A DNA stretch of 6,479 nucleotides, taken from Croceimicrobium sp965658965 (GTDB lineage: Bacteria; Bacteroidota; Bacteroidia; Flavobacteriales; Schleiferiaceae). The notes beneath the pieces are model-generated. The model was not told where the DNA came from. It did no database searches and saw only the letters and a program-made list of their open reading frames with translations. The position numbers and the translations under genes were made by a program. The stretch covers positions 1-6,479 of the forward strand of contig CBFHVV010000123.1 in the NCBI GenBank assembly GCA_965658965.1. The letters are read 5' to 3'. Within the stretch, counting starts at the first letter, position 1. Each line of letters starts with the position of its first letter. Positions 1 to 6,479 of this stretch are shown here, in pieces.

Positions 1-550
1 AGAATCTCCAGCTCCACAAACAGACCTTACTAAAAATTCGTAACACGCTTGCGAGGTTAGGGTATCCACTAAAACTCCAGAAGCACTTGCAAAGGCTTTC
101 ACTCCGGCCATGGTAGTTGTTCCCTGATAAAAGCCAGCTGGACCAAACCAATATTCAAATTGACTAGCACTTGAAGAACCCGTCCAGGATAAGGTGGCGG
201 CAGTATCTACAACATTAGTAGCTGCTAAATTTAATGGCTGCGGACAAGTAACCGCTTCTAAACTTAAATCGTCGAATGTATAACCATCTGAAAATGTAGT
301 GCTGGTCGCACCAAATGCCCCATTCTGCCCAAAGCGAATTTGCGTTAATGCACCAATTGATTGACCGGCATTGGTTAAAGGAGCCAGTATATCAAGATCC
401 TTAATAGAATCAAAAACTCCTGTGCCAGAGCTAGCAGCATCTAAGTTTACAATTTCAATCCATGGATCAGTAGGAGCTCCTCTCACCCAAACACGGTTAT
501 TAGGATTAGGCTCTTGACCGTGAGACATAAAGTAAAATCCTAATTGTATT
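1..550 (-). repeat. Paralogous segment, downstream copy (jelly-roll end plus FN3 start)
   Basis: This stretch is collinear and ungapped at protein level with 5930-6479 (constant offset of 5,929 bases). The shared run includes FYFM.HGQ, NRVWVRGAP.DPWIE, GQSIGALTQIRFGQNG and TFSDGYTFDD. From the Met at 528 to the left edge about 126 of 176 residues match by hand count. DNA has diverged at many third positions, so this is an older duplication and not a recent exact repeat. Confidence 0.93.
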
Positions 551-1944
551 CCGCCTACGGTGGTATAATTACTAAGATTTACCGTTAGGGTCAAATAATT
601 TGTTTCAACTCCAGTTAAAGAGGGATTATGGTCTAGTGTGAAAGCCTGAGTACCACTTTTGTAAAATGCGGTTCCTGCCTGCAATCTCAAACGAGATGAT
701 GTCTCATCCGATGCATCAAAACGCCAATCGTAATTGGTGGCGCAAAAATTAGTAGTTCCATTAAAAGTAGGGCCGAAGCTAAAGGTTTCAAAACCTTCGA
801 AAAACGGTAAATTAAGCGGGCTCGGATTTGCGCATCTTGTTAAAACAGAGTATGGACCAACCCATCTAGACAAATCATTTGTTCCGCAGGAATCGCGAAT
901 GTAAAAATCGTATACTATATCGTCGCTTAAACCACTAATGGTGGTAAAAGTATCGGTGGTAGCCACAATACTGCCAGCTCCTTGACTAAAGCCAGAAATT
1001 CCGTACTCAACATAGGCGCCTGGTGTACTACCTGTATTTGCCCAATTTAAGGAAACATCTGAACCATCTAAAGTAATATTAACGCTTGCAGGATCAATGG
1101 GGGGACAAGTTGGTAGAGTCCTAAACAACTGTGGACCTGGGAAGTACACTGAATCAAGCCCACAATATTCTGTAAAGTACACCTCATAATCTGTATCAGG
1201 AATAAGGCTACTTATATTTACAGGAGGATTATTTGCTGGATAAGTTCCAGAGATAACTGTTCCGCTTCCTTGAACAAAACCTGCTTGCCCGTACTCCAAG
1301 CGATAACCAGTATTACCAGTACCAGGAGTCCAGCTTACTTGAGCACTATCTATTGCAATGCTATCAATTATAAAATTTGAAAATAAATTGGTACACGCCC
1401 CACTTATTCCTAAATCGTAAGTGATAGACCCTAAGAATCGTCTAGGGTTGTTTGAAGGACTCGGGGCTGGACCACCGTAGGCAACAGAATCTGATACATT
1501 TACAGTTAAAGTACCGTCTGTATAAGTAACAACATCCGAAGATACTCCACTTTGATAGCGCGTATTACCTTCGATAAAGAAGCCTACCAAAGTATTAGCT
1601 GGGACACTGATTTTTGATCCACCAAAAGAAATAGGAACCAATGAGGTTGAATTAGCGCCAGCAACCGGAGCAGCGGTTAAAACTTGCTGCCAACCATTGG
1701 CGGCATTAATGGAAGGGGTACCTGATTGGGTAACGCCTCCCATTCTCATCCATACATTGGCAGAGGTAGCGGTGGAAAAAATATTAGAGATACCAGTGAT
1801 TTCAATTGGCGCAGTGGCACTAATCTGAAAAGTAATACCACCGGCACCATTATTAGGCGTGAGCGGTGGACTGGTTGTGACTGTTCCTTGCCCGAAGCTA
1901 AGCAACGAGACAAGTGAAAAGAATAGTAATAACTTCTTTTTCAT
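1..1944 (-). CDS. Large secreted FN3/jelly-roll repeat protein, N-terminal part (3' end beyond left edge)
   Basis: Seen: an ATG at 1944-1942 opens a frame of 648 codons with no stop down to base 1, so the C-terminus is outside the window. I checked every codon of the frame and found no frameshift. Residues 1-18 are a signal peptide (MKKK, then a Leu/Phe-rich core, then SFG before Gln19). Residues 21-185 form an unassigned beta-rich domain. FN3 domains lie at about 188-284 and 284-370, with EYG...GF..G.G signatures (around 222 and 312) and Cys-rich ends. A MAM-like jelly-roll spans about 374-564 (start LPFFEGFE, end TFDDLSLEAV). A third FN3 starts at about 567 and is cut by the edge. Inferred: an exported surface or extracellular protein, probably adhesive or structural, since no catalytic motif is visible. 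By analogy with its paralogue upstream (2060-6479) it should continue for over 1,000 residues and end in a T9SS sorting tail. The start is secure because the signal peptide begins exactly there. A terminator lies upstream of it, so it probably has its own promoter. Confidence 0.93.
   Translation of the reverse strand, partial: MKKKLLLFFSLVSLLSFGQGTVTTSPPLTPNNGAGGITFQISATAPIEITGISNIFSTATSANVWMRMGGVTQSGTPSINAANGWQQVLTAAPVAGANSTSLVPISFGGSKISVPANTLVGFFIEGNTRYQSGVSSDVVTYTDGTLTVNVSDSVAYGGPAPSPSNNPRRFLGSITYDLGISGACTNLFSNFIIDSIAIDSAQVSWTPGTGNTGYRLEYGQAGFVQGSGTVISGTYPANNPPVNISSLIPDTDYEVYFTEYCGLDSVYFPGPQLFRTLPTCPPIDPASVNITLDGSDVSLNWANTGSTPGAYVEYGISGFSQGAGSIVATTDTFTTISGLSDDIVYDFYIRDSCGTNDLSRWVGPYSVLTRCANPSPLNLPFFEGFETFSFGPTFNGTTNFCATNYDWRFDASDETSSRLRLQAGTAFYKSGTQAFTLDHNPSLTGVETNYLTLTVNLSNYTTVGGIQLGFYFMSHGQEPNPNNRVWVRGAPTDPWIEIVNLDAASSGTGVFDSIKDLDILAPLTNAGQSIGALTQIRFGQNGAFGATSTTFSDGYTFDDLSLEAVTCPQPLNLAATNVVDTAATLSWTGSSSASQFEYWFGPAGFYQGTTTMAGVKAFASASGVLVDTLTSQACYEFLVRSVCGAGDS
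1891..1944 (-). other. Sec signal peptide of the downstream paralogue (coding segment)
   Basis: Residues 1-18: three lysines after Met, a hydrophobic core (LLLFFSLVSLL) and a small-residue end, SFG, followed by Gln19-Gly20. Cleavage just before Gln is common in Flavobacteriia. No Cys follows the core, so this is not a lipoprotein signal. It fixes the gene start and predicts Sec export to the periplasm before T9SS transfer. Confidence 0.9.
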
Positions 1945-1980
1945 AGGGAAATTTATGTAATTAAAAATTCAGAGTTGCCC

Positions 1981-1988
1981 CGAAATTA
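1981..1988 (-). promoter_or_regulatory. Candidate Bacteroidota-type -7 box for the downstream paralogue
   Basis: The minus-strand octamer TAATTTCG differs by one base from the Bacteroidota -7 consensus TAnnTTTG. It lies 36 bases upstream of the ATG. About 19 bases further upstream is only the T run of the terminator, not a clear TTTG -33 element, so the match is weak. A second near match, TAAATTTC (1955-1948), sits so close to the ATG that it would give an almost leaderless transcript. The gap between terminator and start needs a promoter somewhere if the gene is independently transcribed, but this site is only a guess. Confidence 0.25.
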
Positions 1989-2007
1989 AGGCTTTTGAAT
2001 TAGGGCT

Positions 2008-2038
2008 AAAAAAAAAGCCGTTCATTTCTGAACGGCTT
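2008..2038 (-). terminator. Rho-independent terminator of the upstream repeat-protein gene
   Basis: A perfect 10-base inverted repeat (2015-2024 pairing with 2029-2038; minus-strand arm AAGCCGTTCA) encloses a 4-base loop. On the minus strand it is followed by a run of nine T (2016-2008), part of which overlaps the stem base. It begins 21 bases after the TAA of the upstream gene. The plus strand has no comparable T run after the hairpin, so it should act mainly on minus-strand transcription. It separates the two paralogues into distinct transcripts or strongly reduces read-through. Confidence 0.93.
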
Positions 2039-2059
2039 CTAGTTTACGATGAGTCTTAA

Positions 2060-5000
2060 TTACTTAACGCTAATCCTACGATGAGCGGTTAAAGTACCTG
2101 ATTTAACTTCCAACATATAAATCCCTGTTGCCAGGCCTGACACATCAATATCATTGCTATAGCTTCCGCTTTGCAAACGATCGTTCCTATAAATTACACT
2201 TCTGCCTTGAGCATCCCGTAAAGTAATACTCACATCAGCGCTACCGACCTCGCGGAAGCTTAAATTAAAGCTATTTTCCGCTGGGTTAGGGTAAACGCTG
2301 AGGCTATTGGATAAAATGTTATCCTCTAAACCAATATTCACATTAGTTGTAAATGTTGCGGTATCAGAGCCACAAGCATTACTCACTACCAAGGTAATAG
2401 TATAGATACCATTGCCAGTATAAATCATAGTATCGATAGGTGCAGAACTGTTACTTCCGTTACCGAAACTCCAATCATAGCTTGTTGCATTGGTGGAAGC
2501 GGAGGCATCTAAATAAACCTCATAGTTCTGTCCCACAATAGCGCTGTCTATGGTAAAGCTTGCAAGCGGCAGCGGACCATTAGCAGTACTATTTGTTAAA
2601 CTTACTGTTGCACTGGTATCGTTTGCACAGATATCCGACACGTAGAAGTCATAAGCAGTATTAGCACTTAATCCATTAACTGCATAAGGAGCAGAAATGT
2701 TATTTACCGTTGTACCTCCTGTTGATGGATTAAAACCTGAAGGTCCATAAACCAAAATGGAGTTTCCGCTATTACTATTCCAATTTAGCTCGATGCTATC
2801 GCACGCTACATTTGCCGTTGCCACTAAATTAGTGGGCGCTGGACAAGAGCTAGCTCTGGCACTTACGCAGAAATTATCTACAAAATACTCCACGGAGTAA
2901 GTATTACCTGCCAGCACACCAGAGTAGAAGTTAACCCCGTTAAACTGCAGTGGACTTCCAGCATTAGCATTGGAATAAACATATCCTACCGTTGTAGAAG
3001 CTCCGTTTAGCTCAAACCAAATGCTATCATTGTCCAAATCAATAACTGTGGTAATGGTATTCCATTGACCCTGGGTATAATTAAAAGTACCAGCCAAGGT
3101 TGAGCCTGTAGTATAAACAGCCTGCGCAGTTCCATTGGCTAAGAAATAAACTTCACCACCCCAAAGATTACCTGCAGCACCACCAATATAGTTTTGCTGA
3201 ACATTAAAGTAAGCTCCTTTGCCGGTGGGCACATACATATCAAAGGTAAGCTCCCAAGTGCCACTCGCAATAGTGTCGAATAAAGCTACCAAATCTGAGA
3301 AACCTGCAGTACCACCATCATGAATGCGGAAAGATTGCGGTGAAGAAGAACTCTGCGATGTAGAAATTTCTACATCGCCCGCATTTCCTGCCCATGGTAC
3401 AAACAAAGCCGATTGATCGTATAATTCTAGGTTTGGATCATACTGATCAATATTATCACAGGGAATAGCCGTTGGGCAAATTGCAGTTGGACCTACCCAT
3501 AAACTGGTATCCCCAGAAGCACAGATAGCCCTTACATAAATCTCCTGACAAAGGTTATTGGCCGAAGTAAAGTTTACTATTAATGAATCTGCGGTGCTCG
3601 TTAAACTAGTTCCTGTTCCGAGCGCAAAACCAGTATTTCCGTATTCTACTTGATACGAAGCAGGCGAACCTGCAGCGGTCCATCTTGCTATAGCTGAAGC
3701 GGTGCTTAATGGCTCTGTTGATAGGCCTAAAGGACGGGCACAGCTCGCCCCTTGTTGCACGCTTACATCATCTATCGAGATATCTCCCGTGAAAGATGTA
3801 CCACGATGCCCTTCAAAGATAAATTTATATACTCCAGTAGTAAGAGCTCCGAGTGAAACTGAGCGACGTAAGAAAGGGTCTCCTTGCAGTAATTGCTGCG
3901 CTCCAATTAAGCTATCAATAGCAGTTCTGCTTCCAGTAGAGCTTTCTGCATACACCACTAATTTATTGATAGTTGCACCAAACATGTGATAGTGATACTC
4001 TAGTTCAGGATTAGTAACCGTGCTAATATCGATTCCTGGAGAAATCAATTCTGCTGGCCCACCGGAGGTAGAAGTCTCCAAATACATATACGTTCCTCCC
4101 ACAGTAGATGGGCTAGTATTATCGTAAAATGGACCGGTTGCCGTTGAGTTTTCATTGGCACCTGTAGCATCTTCACTTTCCCAGCGAACCGAGCCAGTTA
4201 CCGTATTATGAGTCCAACAGTTTTCCCAACCTGCGGGTGTTCCTGCCGCAATTCCGATGGTGATACCTTCAAAGTTGGTAAAATAAGGAGCAGCATAGCT
4301 TACCGGACAAGGGGTAGAAAAACATTCTGGTCCCGCCCAAAAACTAGTATCACCAGGGGCACAAATTTCTCTTACCCAATAGCAATAACCTGTTCCTGGC
4401 GTTAGTGCTGTTAAACTCTGACTAGAGCTTGAAACTATCGCTCTTAAGTTAGAGGGATCACCTAATATGCCGTTTCCATACTCAATCTGATAAGTAGCGC
4501 CTGTATTTCCATTGCCGTTTACCCAATTTAAATCTGCCGTCGTTTGAGTAATATTAGCAGTGGACAAACTATCTGGACGTACACAAGAAGGTATCGCTTC
4601 GTAATTAAGATCGTCGAGGTAAATTGTTTGGAAAGTCGAATTTTGACCGTGCGCAATGGCAAAATATTGATCAGTACCATTATAACCATTTGCCGCATTA
4701 AACTCAACGATATATTCTAACATGCTAATAGTCATAGTAACAGTGTCTAGAGGACTAAAGGTACTGGCATCCAAAGGATCAGCAATAGAACCCACGATCA
4801 ATGTGCGTAAATTGAAAACTGAATTAGACCGAGCAAAGAAACGTACTCGCTTATCGCTGGCCGTTAAGTCGGTGGTAGTTGGAGAAATTAATAATAAAGG
4901 CGAGCCAGTTGGGCTACCATTATCAAACTCAACCACATTTAGCGGTGAAACAGGCTGATTAAAAGTTGAACTTTGAATGGTCACCCCTTGAAAAGTACTA

Positions 5001-6479
5001 GTGACCAAAGATGGGTCTTCAATTTTCAAAAAGCAGCCCAAATCATTACCTGCACTTAAATTATCCCAATCGGTGAAATAGGGTGCGCTAATAGCCTGAC
5101 ATTGTGTTTTAAAGCAGAAGGGATCAGACCAAGCAGAAGTGTCTCCTGGAGCACAAATCTCACGTATCCAGAAGCAATAGTTGGTGTTAGATAATAGGCT
5201 GCTTAGATTAACAGTATCATTACTTATTAAGCTTAAGGTATTTAGAACTGAGCCTTGTAAACTACCGGGACCATATTCAATTTGGAAGTTACCTGTACTA
5301 CCTGTAAACGGCGTAAAGGCAACAGTCGCATTCATGGAGTCTACCGCTAGAACAGTTAAATTGGTCGCCGTAGGACATGAGGGTATTACCTCGTAGGTTA
5401 CGTCGTCCACATACATTGTTCTAAAAGTTACATTTCGTCCATGAGCAATAGCGAAAAATTGATCGGTACCATTATAGCCATTAGCGGCGGTAATGTTGGT
5501 TGTATACTTATCGTGTGGATTGGCATCTGTTAAATCAAAAGTATCCAAAGCATGGAATGTACTGGGATCATTAGGATTGGCAATAGTTCCCATCATCATT
5601 TGTGTTGCTGGAGTTGCTGCAAAACTTTGTCTTGCTCTTACCACTACTCTTTTGTCACCTGCTGTCATATCAGTAGTAGGTGGCGAAACAATCATTAGCG
5701 GTAAGGCAGAACTGCTATTATCTAACTCTATTTGACGCGCACCAGAAAAGGGAACACCAAACTGAGTTACCAACGCTCCCGCAAAGGTGCTGGTAAAGAA
5801 AGTCGGGTCTTCAATTTTACCGAAACATCCCAAGTCCTTGCCCGTTGCTAAAGCATCCCAGTCCTCAAAATAAGGCGCTGAAATGGGAGAACAAGGAGTA
5901 CAGAAGTCGAATGGACCCGCCCAAGTACTGGTATCGCCAGGACCACAAACGGCTCTAACTAAAAATTGGTAACAAGACTGTGCGCTTAAAGTGTCGATTA
6001 ACACGCCACTATTTGTAGCAAAGGCTTTAACTCCTCCTACAGTTGTAGTACCTTGATAAAAACCACCTGGTCCAAACCAGTATTCGAATTGCCCTGCACT
6101 GCTAGTACCAGTCCAATTAAGAGTTGCGGTAGTATCAAATAAATTACTGGCATTTAAGCCAGAAGGCTGCGGACAACTTACAGCATCTAAGCTGATATCG
6201 TCGAAGGTATAGCCGTCTGAGAAAGTAATACTATTCGCTGAAAACCTCCCATTTTGACCAAACCTGATCTGGGTAAGAGCGCCAATTGATTGACCCGCTC
6301 CAACAATAGGAGCCACAATGTCTAATTTCTTAACAGAATCATAAATACCATTACCAGAACTTAATACATCAAGGTTTGCCACCTCAATCCACGGATCACT
6401 CGGCGCTCCTCGCACCCATACACGATTGTCTGGGCTAGCAGCTTGGCCGTGCCCCATAAAGTAAAAACCTAACTCTATT
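2060..6479 (-). CDS. Giant T9SS-secreted FN3/MAM/LamG/PKD repeat protein, C-terminal part (5' end beyond right edge)
   Basis: Seen: an open frame from the right edge to TAA at 2062-2060, 1,472 codons visible. The first Met in the window (6457-6455) is not the start: the frame continues upstream as IELGFYF, matching the paralogue at 1-1944 in mid-domain. Numbering from that Met, the domains are: end of a jelly-roll (1-95), FN3 (96-189), MAM-like jelly-roll (190-361), FN3 (362-453), MAM-like jelly-roll (454-625), FN3 (626-717), a more canonical MAM domain (718-906; YMYLETS, LEYHYHMFG, GDISIDDV), FN3 (907-1000), a LamG/concanavalin-like domain (1001-1205; DMYVPTGKGAYFNVQ, DLDNDSIWFELNG), a degenerate FN3 (1206-1295), PKD (1296-1380; YDWSFGNG, YTITLVVSNACG) and a T9SS type A tail (1381-1465). 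Known: such tails direct export through the outer membrane, usually with tail removal and anchoring to A-LPS. Inferred: a surface adhesin or matrix protein; the ligand is unknown. By analogy about 465 N-terminal residues are missing. Confidence 0.95.
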   Translation of the reverse strand, partial: IELGFYFMGHGQAASPDNRVWVRGAPSDPWIEVANLDVLSSGNGIYDSVKKLDIVAPIVGAGQSIGALTQIRFGQNGRFSANSITFSDGYTFDDISLDAVSCPQPSGLNASNLFDTTATLNWTGTSSAGQFEYWFGPGGFYQGTTTVGGVKAFATNSGVLIDTLSAQSCYQFLVRAVCGPGDTSTWAGPFDFCTPCSPISAPYFEDWDALATGKDLGCFGKIEDPTFFTSTFAGALVTQFGVPFSGARQIELDNSSSALPLMIVSPPTTDMTAGDKRVVVRARQSFAATPATQMMMGTIANPNDPSTFHALDTFDLTDANPHDKYTTNITAANGYNGTDQFFAIAHGRNVTFRTMYVDDVTYEVIPSCPTATNLTVLAVDSMNATVAFTPFTGSTGNFQIEYGPGSLQGSVLNTLSLISNDTVNLSSLLSNTNYCFWIREICAPGDTSAWSDPFCFKTQCQAISAPYFTDWDNLSAGNDLGCFLKIEDPSLVTSTFQGVTIQSSTFNQPVSPLNVVEFDNGSPTGSPLLLISPTTTDLTASDKRVRFFARSNSVFNLRTLIVGSIADPLDASTFSPLDTVTMTISMLEYIVEFNAANGYNGTDQYFAIAHGQNSTFQTIYLDDLNYEAIPSCVRPDSLSTANITQTTADLNWVNGNGNTGATYQIEYGNGILGDPSNLRAIVSSSSQSLTALTPGTGYCYWVREICAPGDTSFWAGPECFSTPCPVSYAAPYFTNFEGITIGIAAGTPAGWENCWTHNTVTGSVRWESEDATGANENSTATGPFYDNTSPSTVGGTYMYLETSTSGGPAELISPGIDISTVTNPELEYHYHMFGATINKLVVYAESSTGSRTAIDSLIGAQQLLQGDPFLRRSVSLGALTTGVYKFIFEGHRGTSFTGDISIDDVSVQQGASCARPLGLSTEPLSTASAIARWTAAGSPASYQVEYGNTGFALGTGTSLTSTADSLIVNFTSANNLCQEIYVRAICASGDTSLWVGPTAICPTAIPCDNIDQYDPNLELYDQSALFVPWAGNAGDVEISTSQSSSSPQSFRIHDGGTAGFSDLVALFDTIASGTWELTFDMYVPTGKGAYFNVQQNYIGGAAGNLWGGEVYFLANGTAQAVYTTGSTLAGTFNYTQGQWNTITTVIDLDNDSIWFELNGASTTVGYVYSNANAGSPLQFNGVNFYSGVLAGNTYSVEYFVDNFCVSARASSCPAPTNLVATANVACDSIELNWNSNSGNSILVYGPSGFNPSTGGTTVNNISAPYAVNGLSANTAYDFYVSDICANDTSATVSLTNSTANGPLPLASFTIDSAIVGQNYEVYLDASASTNATSYDWSFGNGSNSSAPIDTMIYTGNGIYTITLVVSNACGSDTATFTTNVNIGLEDNILSNSLSVYPNPAENSFNLSFREVGSADVSITLRDAQGRSVIYRNDRLQSGSYSNDIDVSGLATGIYMLEVKSGTLTAHRRISVK
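2063..2317 (-). other. T9SS type A C-terminal sorting domain (coding segment)
   Basis: This segment encodes the last 85 residues of the upstream gene. Seen: the SVYPNPAENSF opening, a central DAQGRSV turn, the GLATGIYMLEV strand and a basic end, HRRISVK. This order (YPNP, then D..G, then L..G.Y...V, then a K/R-rich end) is the standard type A sorting signature of Bacteroidota. Known: it is recognised by the T9SS and cleaved by PorU-type sortases. It is the best single clue to both taxonomy and cell location in the window. Confidence 0.96.
4583..5374 (-). repeat. Internal module 2: FN3 plus MAM-like jelly-roll (264 residues)
   Basis: Encodes residues 362-625 of the upstream gene, in direct tandem with module 1. 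The jelly-roll half is the same 172 residues long and about half identical by hand alignment: ISAPYFTDWD, DLGCFLKIEDP, TTDLTASDKRV, NGYNGTDQYFAIAHG, YLDDLNYEAIPSC. A short near-identical DNA stretch (22 bases from 4669 against 22 from 5461, two differences) sits inside the shared NGYNGTDQ coding part, 792 bases apart. Confidence 0.9.
5375..6172 (-). repeat. Internal module 1: FN3 plus MAM-like jelly-roll (266 residues)
   Basis: Encodes residues 96-361 of the upstream gene (numbered from the Met at 6457). The jelly-roll half starts ISAPYFEDWD, has DLGCFGKIEDP and TTDMTAGDKRV, and ends NGYNGTDQFFAIAHG then YVDDVTYEVIPSC. Each module begins just after one Cys and ends on another. It is followed directly by a second copy with the same domain order. 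Confidence 0.9.
5930..6479 (-). repeat. Paralogous segment, upstream copy (jelly-roll end plus FN3 start)
   Basis: Partner of 1-550. It encodes the same jelly-roll C-terminal half and most of the following FN3, including QFEYWFGP.GFYQGTTT and GVKAFA. The equal lengths show that the two genes were duplicated as whole units or share a conserved module. Alignment stops only because both window edges cut it. Confidence 0.93.

Larger units (their letters stand above)
1945..2059. other. Intergenic region between the tandem paralogues
   Basis: A 115-base gap between the stop of the upstream gene and the start of the downstream gene. It contains the terminator and then about 60 AT-rich bases leading to the ATG. 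No purine-rich Shine-Dalgarno sequence is seen: the bases just upstream of ATG on the minus strand read TTTCCCT. This is usual for Flavobacteriia, where A/T-rich leaders replace it. No small ORF or RNA gene is apparent. Confidence 0.85.

Noticed and set aside
1726..1917. Plus-strand ORF of 63 codons opposite the left gene
   Set aside because: It lies wholly inside well-supported antisense coding sequence for the N-terminal domain. Its product has no recognisable domain and it has no upstream signals.
1..1944. Possible pseudogene or frameshift in the left gene
   Set aside because: All 648 codons were read through with no stop, and domain signatures stay in frame from signal peptide to the edge.
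2015..2038. Bidirectional terminator or regulatory hairpin for plus-strand transcription
   Set aside because: The T run follows the stem only on the minus strand, and there is no plus-strand gene to terminate.
3702..5735. Several plus-strand ORFs of 65-95 codons (starting at 3702, 4208, 4722, 5181 and 5493)
   Set aside because: All are antisense to the right gene. Some fall at similar places in repeated modules, as expected for shadows of repeated coding sequence. None resembles a real protein.
4583..6172. CRISPR or mobile-element repeats
   Set aside because: The repeats are long, diverged, in-frame coding modules. There are no short identical direct repeats with spacers, no terminal inverted repeats and no transposase.
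6455..6457. Met codon as the start of the right gene
   Set aside because: The frame stays open upstream to the edge (IELGFYF), and the paralogue aligns through this point in the middle of a jelly-roll domain. No signal peptide follows this Met, although the protein has a T9SS tail.

Overview
The window comes from a member of the Bacteroidota, most likely a marine-type flavobacterial lineage. Three things point there: a C-terminal type A sorting domain of the type IX secretion system (T9SS), Cys-rich fibronectin type III (FN3) repeats mixed with MAM-like jelly-roll domains, and translation starts without a clear Shine-Dalgarno sequence. Genus and species cannot be read from this sequence.

All convincing coding sequence lies on the minus strand and fills nearly the whole window. 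Reading in transcription order from right to left: (1) positions 6479 to 2060 hold a very large secreted multidomain protein whose 5' end lies beyond the right edge. It alternates FN3 and jelly-roll domains and ends in a LamG-like domain, an FN3, a PKD domain and a T9SS type A sorting tail. (2) Positions 2059 to 1945 are a 115-base intergenic gap. It carries a strong intrinsic terminator for the upstream gene and a weak candidate promoter for the next one. (3) Positions 1944 to 1 hold the first 648 codons of a second protein with a signal peptide, an unassigned beta-rich N-terminal domain, two FN3 domains, a jelly-roll domain and the start of a third FN3. It is cut by the left edge.

The two genes are tandem paralogues. 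The last 176 codons visible in the left gene align without gaps to the first part of the right gene, at roughly 70% amino-acid identity by hand count. Each gene therefore shows the half the other lacks: the left gene shows the likely N-terminus of the family, and the right gene shows the likely C-terminus. By analogy the full proteins would be near 1,900 residues. Both look like exported, surface-anchored or released adhesin-like or matrix-like proteins. No catalytic domain is visible and no substrate can be named.

I found no RNA gene, mobile element, CRISPR array or plus-strand gene. I also do not see a clearly novel biological system here. The points of interest are the duplication, the internal repeat architecture, the Cys-bracketed FN3 variant and the unassigned N-terminal domain.
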